Positions 1 to 11,440 of a stretch of DNA of 64,000 nt are shown here, in pieces. The first letter of the stretch is position 1; each line of letters begins with the position of its first letter. Source of the stretch: Dryomyza anilis. Lineage: Eukaryota; Arthropoda; Insecta; Diptera; Dryomyzidae. Below the pieces are notes generated by a model. That model did no database searches. It had not been told where the DNA came from and was given only the letters and a program-made list of their open reading frames with translations. The position numbers and the translations under genes were made by a program. The DNA lies in assembly GCA_951804985.1 (NCBI GenBank), contig OX638135.1:64548599-64612598 (forward strand), given 5' to 3'.

Positions 1-388
1 TTTTGGACCACATATTTATATGATTTTTATACTATACCTGGAATACTTTTCGAGTTATTAGTTCCGAAAGAGTTATATAAAAGTGATTTGTATGGGAGGT
101 GGGCGTGTCCGTTGACCGATTTGGCTCATTTTCAAACTCAGTTCATGCTTTTGGCTAAAATATATTGAGACGAAATTTCATCGCATTCTGATCAGTATTT
201 CTTAAGTTATTCTTTATTCGGACAGCAAAACAGCAAGACGGACAGACAGACGGACATGGCTAAACGGACTCGGGTAGTGATGCTGATCAAGAATATACAT
301 ACTCTTTCACACCGGACACGCCTCCTAAGGGGCGTTACAATATATGCACAAAGTTAATATACCCTGTACCTCATAGGTGTAGGGTATA
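1..388 (-). mobile_element. mini-me/DINE-1-like element, subfamily B, partial
   Basis: This is the reverse-oriented 5' half of the element seen complete at 35899-36715. It ends at 388 with the reverse complement of a TATACCCTACAC-type terminus. The core lies between a (GTCY)n-type tract at about 226-258 and a weak TA tract, as in dipteran mini-me elements. It is cut by the window edge. Non-coding. Subfamily B is told from A by the GGGGCGTTACAA and CGGACACGCC segments. Confidence 0.75.
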
Positions 389-926
389 AAAATGTTACAA
401 AGATGGGGTGTATCTTCAACACCCAATGTTATGTAGGGTGTTTTCAAAATTTATTTTATAAAAGCATATAAAAATAATTTTTTGATTGTATCTTCTACAA
501 TTTATATCTTAGTCGAATAATATTATATTCATTTTACAAAAGTTGATCAGTATTATTCAAAAAAAAAAAATTATAACATTTTTTTCATAATGCAGTTTTT
601 GTTTAAATTTTTAGTTGATATATATATATTTTTTAATATTTGAATTAACTATGATGTAACAAACAAATTCTGTAAACATCATTTTATCTAACACTTACCT
701 ATTTTATCGTGGATCATTTTTTGTTAGTTCAAATAACATTTCTATGGTAACAATTACATCACCTATAAAAATTACTTGACTATAAAATCGGTAAGAGTTA
801 CATAAAAATCTTGTTAGATGATTTGTTTGCTATATTATGGTTCATTCAAATAATGAAATATAAAATATATGTTAACTAGAATTCAAAGATAAACGTAATT
901 AAAAATGTTGCTTAATTTTTTTTTAT
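389..926. other. AT-rich intergenic sequence, nothing recognised
   Basis: No coding frame, repeat boundary or RNA gene could be supported here. It is AT-rich with short A and T runs. Confidence 0.5.
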
Positions 927-1631
927 TTTATACCCTACACTAAGAGTGAAAGGGTATATTCAGTTTGGTACGCCGTTTGTAACACCCTGAAAAAAGCATC
1001 TCCGGTATGGAAAAGTATATATATTCTTGATCAGCATGACCTCGATTTAGTCGATTTAGCGATGTCCGTCTGTCTGTCTGTCCGTCTGTCCTTCTGTCTG
1101 TTGAAATAACGATTACAGAAAAAGTTAAAGAGCTAGAGCAATGCAACTTTAGATTTAGATTACTTATATATCTAAGCTGTCTGAAAAAGAAAATTATCAT
1201 GATCGATCTATTGTGACCTGAGAACTGACCACTTATGTTCAAATACCTCATATAAAATTTACATCTGCAAATCAATTTTATTGTATACGTGGTAAACTTT
1301 TTTGGTAAAATATATATTGACATTATGCTCAAATACATGAAAATAATGTTTTTCCATGAAACGACTTGTGGTTCCCAAAAAAAAATCGAAATTCGGTACA
1401 CCTACCCATTTGTAAAGATGGGTATCAAATGAAAGAAAATTCTTCTGGGATGGAAAGTAGTTATTTTCAGGATTCGTATACCCTGGTGACCTATATACCA
1501 CTTTGAATGGTTACCACACATATGTGTAGGGTATTTATAGTCGGTTTAGACCGACTATAATTTTGAAAATCCTAACTATCATAATAACACCTACTTTAAA
1601 ATTTCCCATGTGATCTAACCTTCCCAACTGG
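927..1631 (+). mobile_element. mini-me/DINE-1-like element, subfamily A
   Basis: It starts TTTTATACCCTACACTAAGA. A conserved core (TTCTTGATCAGCATGACC) follows a short TA tract at about 1016-1023 and precedes a (GTCY)n tract at 1063-1100. Near the 3' end is a perfect hairpin, TATAGTCGG...CCGACTATA (about 1536-1560). It ends at CCCATGTGATCTAACCTTCCCAAC. The layout (subterminal repeat, core between two proto-microsatellites, 3' hairpin) fits the non-autonomous Helentron-related mini-me/DINE-1 group. The short open frames on its minus strand are incidental. Confidence 0.8.
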
Positions 1632-1842
1632 TTTTTCTGTTGTTTTTGTGTTATTGCGTTAGTTTTGTGCTTTTGTGTTTTATTTTTGCTTTTGTGTGTT
1701 AAATTTTGTATTTGATTTTTATGTTTTTAGCTAAGGTATAACGCCTTAAAAGTGTAGGTTGTATGTGTGGTTCTACGACCCGTTTTCCAAACCTGTCCAT
1801 ATATATCCTATGTCGCAAACAGACAGACTGACAGACACGGAT
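1632..1842. other. unassigned sequence between repeats
   Basis: T-rich 3' flank of the mini-me followed by a short unassigned segment holding a CAGACAGACTGACAGACAC tract. No gene is supported. Confidence 0.4.
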
Positions 1843-1966
1843 TCGGCAAATATTGTAGGTCTCACCATTTGAGTACAAATATAATACGCAAAAACCTAAA
1901 TGACGAGAGAGCTTCGAATAGATTCGGCATAGCTGATGTGTCAAACTATTATTTCTTATTATTACG
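1843..1966 (+). repeat. SINE 3' body/tail fragment
   Basis: It repeats the 3' half of the SINE at 2367-2633: the block TGTAGGTCTCAxCATTTGAGTA, a purine-rich stretch, then a CAAACTATTATT-type tail. The tRNA-like head is missing, so this is a 5'-truncated copy, as expected for LINE-mobilised SINEs. Its short plus-strand frame is not a gene. Confidence 0.6.
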
Positions 1967-2366
1967 AACTCATAATGTGTACGTAAAATGAAATTTTCGT
2001 TTTATGATTTTCTTTTTGTAGAATATCCTTGAATATTCTTAGAATTTTCAAATTCATATCAATACGTTTCTTTCATTTCTGGTGTAGAAAATTTTGTCAA
2101 AAAAGCGCACAGTCTAATTTTTAGTCTCATTTTTGCCTGGATATAATTTTAAGAATTTTTCGGATTGTACTGGAACAACGTTATATATGTTCTATATCCA
2201 ATCAGTCCAACACAAAATATATCAAATATTTTACAATTATGTTCCAATTAATCTCAATAATACAAAAATCTTTATATTCAGTAGATTTAAGTAGAACAAG
2301 AACGACCCTGCAAGAGAATGACGAGACTTGTTTTAACATTTGCTCATTATATTTATAATTCATAAT
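1967..2366. other. AT-rich intergenic sequence
   Basis: Nothing recognised. No open frame of coding character and no repeat shared with the rest of the window. Confidence 0.45.
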
Positions 2367-2633
2367 GGTAGTCGGTCACTCAGTGTTTAGCGCTGACCTG
2401 TTAGTCGAAAGGTTCAAATCTGGGCTGAGACTACGAACTTATTTAAATTGAAATTTATTCTGTATCACGAGTAAACAGATTGTCTTGAAAAAAACTCTCA
2501 CCCCGCCATTCAGATTTGGCATTAAACTGTAGGTCTCATCATTTGAGTACAAATATAATTAATACGCACAGCTTAAATGGTGAGAGGTCCCGACTAGCTT
2601 CTTCAGAGCTGTTGCGCCAAACTATTATTATTC
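2367..2633 (+). mobile_element. tRNA-headed SINE, full-length candidate
   Basis: The head carries RNA polymerase III internal promoter-like boxes: a degenerate A box around 2374-2388 and a B box GGTTCAAATCT at 2411-2421. The body follows with CCGCCATTCAGATTTGGCATTA and TGTAGGTCTCATCATTTGAG, and the copy ends GCGCCAAACTATTATTATTC. Head, body and ATT-rich tail total about 267 bp. From memory the body resembles a SINE widespread in higher flies; the family name was not checked. Confidence 0.65.
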
Positions 2634-2950
2634 ATAGTGCCAATCATACTTTGCGGTTTTTCTTATGATTTGATAGTTATAAATATAAATAAGATATAAA
2701 TCTACTACTAATAACACCATGCTACAAAAATCGAAAATATTTGTACACTGGAAAAATAGACATGTACGTCATTCTGAGAATTTGTGCGTTTTTTTTTTGT
2801 AGATTAAATCGTTTATGGTTTTTATTTGCATTTGAAACGCTTAGAGAGATATCAGCTACAAAATGAATCAACCTTTGTTCAAATGCGGCCAAAAAAAATA
2901 ATATATTTTTTAATTATAACAATATGATATGCACTTGCATTTTAACTGTA
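2634..2950. other. AT-rich intergenic sequence
   Basis: Nothing recognised; homopolymer A/T runs only. Confidence 0.4.
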
Positions 2951-3457
2951 CACTGAGGAAAAAAAAGTAATACATTCAAAAGGTAATACGTTCAAATACT
3001 TTTCGACACTTTTTCACACGTAGTCTTTTTTATATAAATTAAATACTTTTTATTTAAACTCGAACAAATACTTTTTATTTAAAATTATTACGTACGTAAT
3101 AAAATTTGAAGTAAATACGTTTATTACTTTTTATTAAGAAGATAATAACATTTTAATTTAATCACAACTTGATAAACATTGGTATGTTAAAACTATGTAT
3201 TTAATGTAATATATTTTTCTTATTTATAATTTTTATATCACCTGCGGTGGTTAAAAGGGAAGTTCTATGGATTGGATTATTTATAGAATAAATTAATGTT
3301 TCGTCATGGTCACATTTTTCTAGTGTATACTTTCAAAAAAAAAAAACCTTACTTAAATATTGTTAAAAATATTTCTATAATGCGTACGTAATAAAAAGGA
3401 ATACTTTTTATCAGATTTAAATACATTTAATTTTATTACGTGACTTTTTTCTTAGTG
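2951..3457 (+). mobile_element. 507-bp MITE with CACTGAG termini and TA flanks
   Basis: The left end CACTGAGGAAAAAAAAGTAAT matches the reverse complement of the right end (CACTAAGAAAAAAGTCACG). TA dinucleotides flank both ends (2949-2950, 3458-3459), the target duplication of Tc1/mariner-type elements. The interior holds repeated TTTTATTTAAA and TTACGTACGTAATAAA blocks and no coding frame. A second copy with the same ends and interior is at 36970-37460, and a piece is at 4380-4570. Confidence 0.75.
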
Positions 3458-4379
3458 TAAATAAAAACCGTAAACGAACTGATCTAAATAAACTGTTTTT
3501 GCTCAAAATCTTAGAATAATCCCTAGTATCACGTACATGTCGATTTTGTCCAGTGTGCAAAATACTGTCGCACGGTGTAATATATAAATATTATATAATA
3601 TGTTCTTAACATTTTTATTAACTCAAACATATGTAACATTGTTATAATTTTTTTATAGATTTTTACCAGAGCCTGCCCAAACCAACTGAATGCAACAACA
3701 CCGTAGAAGCTATAACTATCACAAGAAAGTAAGTTATACAATTATGTAATCTTGTAACTCGTATATGAACGTTTTGTTAAATGTGCGTAACACTATTTTA
3801 TTTCTTAAAAATACAATTATTTAAAAAAATGTAATTAATTGATTGGCGGGGGCCATAACACTGTGCGCACCCATTTTACCACCAGAAATTAAATTTACAT
3901 ATTCTTATGGATTTGGACATTCTAAGAACAATAGCGTTTTCAGTTTTTTCTCTAAACGTCCAGTTTCAAGGATATTGGACAAAAACGAAAATCCACGTTT
4001 TTGAGGTTTCTATTGGTTGGTAAGCGTTTATTATAATGTCAGACTTATTTTTATTTTATTAAAAACATGCATAACAGAACACAAATTATATGTACATATC
4101 AATTTTTTAAATTCCTTTAAAAGGACCTGAGATATGATGCAAAAAGGACTCATTTTTGGGCTAAAAAAGACCCATTTTTGAGCATTTGTACACCATTATT
4201 GTGCTTTATATTATAAGTTAGAAAATCTCAAATATTTCAATCCTGTTTTATTCAAAAAAATCGTAAACGTCAAAATTGGGCATACGAATTAAAAAAAGTT
4301 AAAAGTTTTAAAAAATATTATACCAGACATCATTTCTGGTATCTGGTGGAATAATTTTGTTGTATTATTTATTTTTTGT
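3458..4379. other. AT-rich intergenic sequence
   Basis: No gene is supported. The 70-residue minus-strand frame at 3529-3741 has no recognisable domain and AT-driven composition, so I do not call it. Confidence 0.4.
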
Positions 4380-4690
4380 ACTTACTAAACTCAGGGAAAT
4401 ACTTTTTGACACGTTGTTCACCCGTAGCCTTTTATATTTAAATTAAGTACTTTTTATTAAACTTGAAGTAAATACTTTTTATTTTAATTTATTACGTATG
4501 TAATAAAGTTTGCTGTAAATTTATTTTATAATTTTAATTTAATAACAACTTGATAAACATGTCGATTGATATTATTTAATTTATTATATGTAAATATATG
4601 TAAAGATGATAATAACAACATATATTTTTTTTCGAAATTTTCATATCACTCACGGTGGTTAAGATTGGTTGGGTTATTTATAGAATATAT
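4380..4690 (+). repeat. partial copy of the CACTGAG MITE
   Basis: ACTCAGGGAAATACTTTTTGACACG, CACCCGTAGCC and TTATTACGTATGTAATAAAG match the 5' half of the MITEs at 2951 and 36970. The 3' end is lost. It runs into a GC-richer stretch (4690-4760) shared in reverse with 39320-39370. Confidence 0.6.
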
Positions 4691-4847
4691 CAGAGATCGG
4701 AAATGCCCGTGTACGTGCGCCCGCACATGCCCCTTTCCTTATCCACCGACTCGCAAATTGATTCTGGTGTAGATAATATTGTATTTCGTATGGGAAATTA
4801 TGCAAAACTAACATTGAATTTGATTGAACATATCTAACGCTATGTTA

Positions 4848-5500
4848 ACGCTATCTTCATACAACTTTTACCGAATATATACTAATTTTATATACTTCAT
4901 AATTAATTAAAATAATTTGAAAATATATATATTATTTGGGTAGATATAAAGGTTTTGTTACAAGTGCTTTTAAAAAACAAATATTTTCGGAAATAATGTT
5001 GTCCTGCACATATACTTCGACAGGCAAAAAATAGGTAAGGTTATGAAATGTTTAGAACTAATTTATCTTTAAAATCACATAAATTTTAACGTTGGGCTTT
5101 GAAAACTTTTCTGCAGGTGTGCAAAATAAAAATAAAATTAAAAAAATGCGAAATTTTAATAAAACATGATGTTAATTAATATGTCATATTGCACACATAT
5201 GTACATTGAATTTATAAGTGTTTGGTATCATTGAAAAGATTTTAAGGAATCTATGTGGCGAATATAAGGTCAATCTGTATATTGTTTCTGAACACTTTTT
5301 TTTTGAAAAATATATAAAATAATAATATGGCAAAAAAAAAAGTAAATTTTATTGAATATATCTAAATAAGTATTAACCTTATCATCATGAAACTTTTACC
5401 AAATATATACAAATTTTATGTACTTATGCTTAATTAAAACATTTTTAAGAACATATATATTATCAAGTGAGATATAACGGTTTAAAAAAATAAATTAAAT
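4848..5500. repeat. AT-rich dispersed repeat, two direct partial copies
   Basis: The blocks at about 4848-5040 and 5380-5490 share AACTTTTACC, TATATACxAATTTTATxTACTT and GAxATATAACGGTTT/GATATAAAGGTTTT segments. A reverse copy lies at 10020-10330. It is non-coding and its family is unknown. It forms the flank that was duplicated together with the RTE fragment next to it. Confidence 0.5.
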
Positions 5501-5605
5501 ACTTTTACTTTGACCAGTGTTGCCAGATTAGTTTAATATATTTTGGATAATTTTTATCGTTTAAAAGATTTTCATTAATGTAATCTATCAAAAAAATATA
5601 ACATT

Positions 5606-7024
5606 CCGCCGCCATCAACAGGCTGAAAAACAACAAAGCCGCAGGATCGGATGGTCTTCCTGTAGAGTTGTTTAAGACCGGAGGCGATGAGCTCATAACG
5701 AGCATACACCAGCTTATGAGCAGAATATGGTCAAAAGAAAGCATGTCTAGCGAATTGAATCTCAGTTTACTTTGCCCAATCCTTAAGAAGGGGGATCCCA
5801 CGATACGCGCCAACTACCGTGGGATAAGTTTCCTCAATATTGCGTATAAGGTACTAACGAGCGTATTAAGTGAAAGACTGAAGCCCATCGTCAACAGACT
5901 GATTGGACCTTATTAGTGCGTCTTCAGACCTGGCAAGGCCACCATAGAACCGATTTTCACATTGCGCCAAATCCTGGAAAAGACCAAAGAGAGGCAGATC
6001 GACACCAACCACCTTTTCGTCGACTACAAAGCTGCCTTTAACAGTCTGATAAGAAGTCACTTACACGCCACCATGTCTGAGTTCGGTATACCTGCGAAAC
6101 TTTTAAGGTTTTGCTGGATGACCCTGAGCGACACACGTTGCTCAGTAAGAATTGGGAACAACCGCTCCGATACGTTCAATACCGAACGAGGTTTCGTGTG
6201 ACTTCAACCTAATAATGGAGAAGATTGTAAGAGCTGCACAACTCCATCACAATGGCACTATCTTCAACAAGAGTTCCATGCTGCTCGGGTACGTTGATTA
6301 TATCGACATCATGAGCAGCCAGTGCAGCATTCTCCAGTTTAGAGAGAGAATCACGTCGAATGGGGTTTAAGGTGGACGAGGATAAGACGAAGTACCTGGT
6401 GTCAACAAACAAAGAGTCCCGGCATCTTGGACAACACGTCACTATTGACAACCACAACTTCGAAGTTGTTAAGGACTTCGTCTACCTATGTACCAGCATC
6501 AACAAGGAAAACAATGTTAGCCTGGAGATTAGCCGAAGAATAACTCTTGCCAACAGGTGTTACAATGAGCTCAGTAGGCAATTGAGGAGCAGAGCCCTCT
6601 CTCGACGGACAAAAATTACGCTCTATAAGTCACTCATCATGCCAGTCCTCCTCTATGGCGCTGAGGCATGGACGCTTGCCAACACCGATAAGCGAGCTTT
6701 AGGAGCGTTTGAGAGAAAGATTCTTCAGAAAATCTATGGCCCGATATGCAGAATCATTGAGATCCAGCGTATACGCTGGCTTGGACATGTAGAGCGTATG
6801 AATGAAAGCGCTCCAGCAAAAAAAAGTTATTCAATTCTGTACCCAGTGGTGGTCAACGTAGGAGAGGGAGTTCGAATCTCCGGTGGAGCGACCAAGTGCG
6901 AGACATCCTGACCTGCGAGTCAAAAACTGGCGCCAGCGCGCGCAATGCAGAAGTGACTGGCGATGCGTAATTGCTGCGGCCGAGACCCATCATGGGTTGT
7001 AATGGCCAAATAAGTAAGTAAGTA
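5606..7024 (+). pseudogene. RTE-clade LINE, 5'-truncated reverse transcriptase
   Basis: Translated pieces give an RTE-type reverse transcriptase and C-terminal region. In order: linker NNKAAGSDGLPVELFKTGGD (about 5625-5690); LLCPILKKGDPTIRANYRGI (5765-5825); VDYKAAFNSLIRSHL (6019-6064); the catalytic-box region, here GYVDYIDI where YADD is usual, so one catalytic aspartate is gone; then the C-terminal part at 6360-6911 with LYGAEAWTLANTD and IQRIRWLGHVERM. A TAG stop follows IGPY (5914-5916), sequence is missing around 6195, and frame changes occur. The 3' end is a (TAAG)n tail at 7008-7024, as in the 51.7-kb copy. The endonuclease is absent. It is a dead copy. Confidence 0.85.
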
Positions 7025-7750
7025 CATATTACTGAGGAAAAAAAAATATTACTGAGATTTGCGTCCAATTACCCAAAAAAACTAAAAAATTAAAAAAAAT
7101 CGAATTTACAATGTTATATTTACTAAACCACTTGAGATATTTAAAAACGGTTTTCAGTTTATGATTTATGTGTTTATAAAATTCTCAAACAAATATTTTG
7201 ATTTCATGATAAAATGTACAATCTATGTATAAATATGTAAAGTAAAGTTTTCAAAAATGAAAACAAAAATTCATGTTCAAGTCTATATCTTTAAAATTAA
7301 ACAAGAACTTTTCGAAGTAAGCACATTTTCTTTAAATCTCAATTTAAGCTTTTCATAAACATGAAAAAAATCTCAACATTACTGATTTTTATCTGCATAA
7401 CCATTAAAGGTTTAAAATCGATTGAGTGGTTCCGAAAATACTGAATTTCACCCGATTAAAGAGCGTTTGGGCACACTGTTCGTCAACCTACTCGCATGAA
7501 GTCGCACGATCGACTAATAGCTTTTGCAGGTCACACGAACTTATATTCAGTATTGCCAGTTTAGCCGATTTCCGGCTAATTTTGGGACGGTAAAAATTTA
7601 AATCCCCATTTAAGGAAATATTACGATTACTTGTTAAATATAAATTTTCTGGTTTTTTATGGTTATATCGTATTTTTTTTTAATTTTTTTTTTTATACAT
7701 AAAATAAATTTTTGAATTCTGTGCATGGTTTTTTCTAATAACAACACGAT
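7025..7750. other. AT-rich intergenic sequence
   Basis: No gene is supported. The short CAGTATTGCCAGTTTAGCC segment near 7545 resembles transposon-edge sequence but no boundary could be fixed. Confidence 0.4.
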
Positions 7751-7751
7751 A

Positions 7752-8895
7752 ATTTCATTCCACACCAAATCGACCAAAAAAGTCAAATTTGAGATTTTAC
7801 CTTTTGGATTTCAATAAAATTTGGGCAACTGATAAAGGGTATCCAGATATGTACTGACCAATTTTTTTTCGCACACTACTTCCAGAGATACAGTGGCTCA
7901 AAGTTACAAAAAAATGGGCCAAAATTCACTATTGTATGGTTGTTTATATTTAAATATCTCTTAAACTAGAAATGCTAGAAACTCCAATGATGGCTCGTTT
8001 TAAAGCTAAAAGAACTGGCTTTCAGAAAAATTAAGTTATAACTTCTAAACGTGAACATGTGGTCCGTGGTCATTATCCTTGCACTTAAAAATTGATGTCT
8101 TAAAAAGGACCCTTTTTAAAATTCTGAAAAAAATCCTAAGTTTTCGCCAATGTATTATAAATGTTCATGCAAAATATCAGTATGGTATTTTGATAGCATC
8201 ATATTTTAAAAAATAATGTTCAACATTTTTATTTATTTTTTGTAAAGAAAAAAACAATTTTTTTCTACAGTAAAAGTTGTAATAATTGCAGAATATATAT
8301 GTAACTCTGATTTCTAAAATGGCATCAGTTTGATCATATTCAATGTACTTTTTGAGATATTGATTTTGGGATATAGTTTTTACGAAAAATGATATATATC
8401 TCAAAAACTAGAGACAATTTGATGAAACTAACGCCATTTTAGAAATCAGAGTTACAAAAAATCAATATAAAAAAATAATTTTTAAAATATGATGCCATCA
8501 AAATACCATCTTGAAATTTGGCATGAACAATTATATTAAATAAACCAAAATAATTGTTTTTTTCAGAATTTTAAAAAGGGTCCTTTTTAAGGACATCAAT
8601 TTTGAAGTGCATGAGTTATTACCACGGGCCACATGTTTAAGTTTAGAAGTTACAACTTAATTGGTATAAAAGCTTGTTCTGTTAGCTCAATGGAGTTTCT
8701 GGTATTTCAACTTTAAGATATATTGAAATATGAACAACCATATAAAAGTGATTTTTGGCCCATTTTTTGAATTAGTGGGCGAAAAAATAAAACAAAAATT
8801 GATCAATGCATATTTCGATACCCTTTATCAGTTGTGCAAATTTCATTGAAATTGAAGAAGATGAGTTCCGCTGGTCGATTTGGTGTGGATTGGCC
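7752..8895. mobile_element. foldback (palindromic) element, most complete copy
   Basis: The left arm begins ATTCCACACCAAATCGACC (7756) and the right arm ends with its complement, GGTCGATTTGGTGTGGA (8873-8889). The whole element folds on itself: blocks such as CCAGAGATACAGTGGCTCAA, TAGAAATGCTAGAAACTCC, AACATGTGGTCCGTGGTCAT and AAAAAGGACCCTTTTTAAAA on the left have reverse counterparts on the right, meeting near 8330-8440. It has no coding frame. Other copies or arms: 12899-13370, 31149-31460, 46095-46276 with 49912-50885, and 57594-58285. Confidence 0.75.
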
Positions 8896-9249
8896 CGATA
8901 TTCTTTTTGGAAAATTAAAAATAAAAGAAGAGCAAAAAATATTGAAAAATGGTATATATATCTCAAAAACTAAAAAACAAACTGAAGCTATTTTGAGAAT
9001 CAGCGCTGCAAATGAATCCATTATTTGCTGTACATTTACAACATGTCAAAATTTGAATTTTGCCGGGTAATCTAACTTATTGACAGTATATATTTCTAAA
9101 TTAACACCTTCATTTAAAGTCTAATTGTTCATTTAATTCAAATTTGACAGCTTTTAATTGCATTTTTCCAAAACTTGACAATTAGACTTGCAACAATTGC
9201 CAATATTTAAATTAAAATTATATTTAAGCTTATATTTAATCAAGATCAT
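8896..9249. other. AT-rich intergenic sequence
   Basis: Nothing recognised apart from AAAAACTAAAxAACAAACTG-type remnants near 8965. It sits between the foldback element and the second RTE fragment. Confidence 0.4.
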
Positions 9250-9900
9250 TCTGCAAAACCTTATAAGTTTCGCAGGTATACCGAACTCAGACATGGTGGC
9301 GTATAGGTGACTTCTTATCAGACTGTCAAAGGCAGATTTGTAGTCGACGAAAAGGTGGTGGGTGTCGATCTGCCTCTCTTTGGTCTTTTCCAGGATTTGG
9401 CGCAATGTGAAAATCGGTTCTATGGTGGACTTGCCAGATCTGAAGACGCACTGATAATGTCCAATCAGTCTGTTGACGATGGGCTTCAGTCTTGACATAA
9501 TACGCTCGTTAGAACCTTATGCGCGATATAGACTTATCCCACGGTAGATGGCGCATATCGTGGGATCCCCCTTCTTAAGGATTGGGCAGAGTAAACTGAG
9601 ATTCAATTCGCTAGACATGCTTTCTTCTGACCATATTCTGCTGATGAGCTGGTGCATGCTCGTTATGAGCTCATCGCCTCCGGTTTTAAACATCTCAGAA
9701 GGCATACCATCCGATCCTGCTGCTTTGTTGTTTTTCAGCTGACGATGGGCTTCAGTTTTTCACATAATACGCTCGATAGAACCTTATACGCGATATTGAG
9801 GAGACTTATTCCAGTTCGTTAGACATGCTTTCTTCTGGCTTTGTTGTTTTTCAGCCTGTTGATGGCTGTGCAGACCTCATCACGGTCAGGCGACGATATG
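9250..9900 (-). pseudogene. RTE-clade LINE fragment, rearranged
   Basis: Minus-strand pieces of the same RTE reverse transcriptase as at 5606-6130. These are the VDYKSAFDSLIRSHL region (about 9300-9350), the LIGHYQCVFRSGKSTI region (about 9430-9470) and LLCPILKKGDPTIC (about 9550-9600). The strip 9735-9900 repeats part of the same domain out of order, so the copy is internally scrambled. Its upstream flank (9905-10020) is the reverse complement of 5500-5605, which means RTE fragment and flank were duplicated together. Endonuclease and C-terminal regions are missing. Confidence 0.8.
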
Positions 9901-10330
9901 TTATATTTTTTTGATAGATAACATTAATGAAAATCTTTAAAACGATAAAAATTATCCAAAATATATTAAACTAATCTGGCAACACTGGTCAAAGTAAAAG
10001 TTTTAAATTTTTTTTTTTTACTTTGACCCCCTGAAGAAAAGTTTGTAATTTAAAGGAAGAATTTTCGTTATTTTTTGACCGGCGAAGTATATGCGCAGGA
10101 CAGCATTTTTTCCAAAAATACTCATTTTTTTCAGCGACTTAGATTAAAATCGTTATATCTCACTTTATAATATATATGTTCTTAAAAATGTGTTAATTAA
10201 GTACATAAAGTTAGTATATATTTGGTAAAAGTGTCATGATGATAAGGTTAATACTTATTTTGACATTTAATCAAATTTAAGTTTTTTTTTGCCATATTAT
10301 TATTTTATATCTTTTTCAAAAAAAAGTTCC
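9901..10330 (-). repeat. inverted copy of the 4.85-5.6 kb AT-rich repeat
   Basis: Reverse complement of 5290-5600, with an additional 115-bp block that matches the 4980-5045 region (TGTCCTGCxCATATACTTCG). Together with 9250-9900 it forms the right arm of an inverted duplication. Confidence 0.65.
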
Positions 10331-10800
10331 ATACAAAAAATGTAATTTCAAATTAAAAAAATTATTATTTATTTATTTATTTGAGCAATATATATTACAA
10401 CTAAGGACAAACCAAAGCGTTTGTCATATAATGTTAAATATGTGTAAAATACAAGATATAATTGGAAATCAATAAGGGAACTCCAATATCTAAAATAGAT
10501 GTATTAAATGTAATTTAATGATGGTGAACGTAGTTCATACTTAAATGTTGTTCTTCGGTTGATGGGTGGCAGCAAAGAGACCGAGCTCTGCGCAATTGCA
10601 GCTCCGAGAACCTCAAAGAAGGAGGGTTGAAAAAGAGGGTAGAAATTCACCTCTCGAATCATCAGCTGTCAAGAATTGTTATAAAGGGTTTACACTGCAA
10701 AATTAAAAAAAAAATATTTCCAGGCGATAGGCTGTAAAAGAAAATAAAATTAAAATGTTCAAATTAAATTAAAAATGATAAAACAAATGGTTGACAAAAT
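10331..10800. other. unassigned, possibly retroelement flank
   Basis: AT-rich, then a GC-richer stretch (10550-10660) lying 3' of the Bel/Pao remnant on its strand. It could be LTR or 3' UTR sequence, but no second LTR was found to test this. Confidence 0.3.
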
Positions 10801-11440
10801 TTTGCATGTATCAGAAAAGATCTGTCCAAAAATGTTGTTTCGGGCTAATGGCAGTACTTGCAAATGACCAAGTTGTACCATAGATGGTTGGTTGGTTTTG
10901 AATGGCAAATTTACTGCATGTCATAAAGGACAGTAGTGGCAGAGCAAGAAACTTGGGGAACTCGCAGACGAGTGCCGTTGCCTCTAAGTGTAAATTTGGA
11001 TCAATAAGGGATCCAAGCACTTTGTGGAAATGTCAGCTACTGCTTTGTTTAAGCCGCAGGCATGTTTCGAAGAAACTGGCTGCTTCAAAAGATTACAAAG
11101 GCGTTCTGAAATAAAAGAAGTTTCAGACGCAGAATCAATTAGTGCCCGTGCTGAGTACGTAATACCCATGCGACATACATTAATAATGGCAGTGCCCAGA
11201 AGGACTTCTCAAGTTTGCGAAGCAGAACATGATTGAATGCTTTGTGTGTTGCATGGCGGAGGACGTGATCCTGGCACCGCCGACGTAATCGGGTCACAGC
11301 GGACTGTATGTTGTTAAAAGATGGTTGTCTGTTGAATGGCGGAGGGTGAGACCCTAATGCCAGTACGTAGTCGAATTACTGCTCATTAAAGGAGCCGAAG
11401 GATGAAAGACATCCCTGTGTAAAAGCGTATGATGACGCTT
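10801..11440 (-). pseudogene. Bel/Pao retrotransposon protease region
   Basis: The minus strand encodes ARALIDSASETSFISERLCNL (about 11100-11160), a retropepsin-like active-site context: D-S-A/G followed by the S-FIS pattern seen in Bel/Pao proteases. A second piece (10811-11020) continues in another frame. Frame changes separate it from the zinc-knuckle region upstream. No reverse transcriptase or integrase from this element is visible in the window, so the copy is 3'-deleted. Confidence 0.6.

Noticed and set aside
1063..1100. CRISPR-like or regulatory array suggested by regular GTCC/GTCT repeats
   Set aside because: It is the (GTCY)n proto-microsatellite of mini-me elements, with no spacers.
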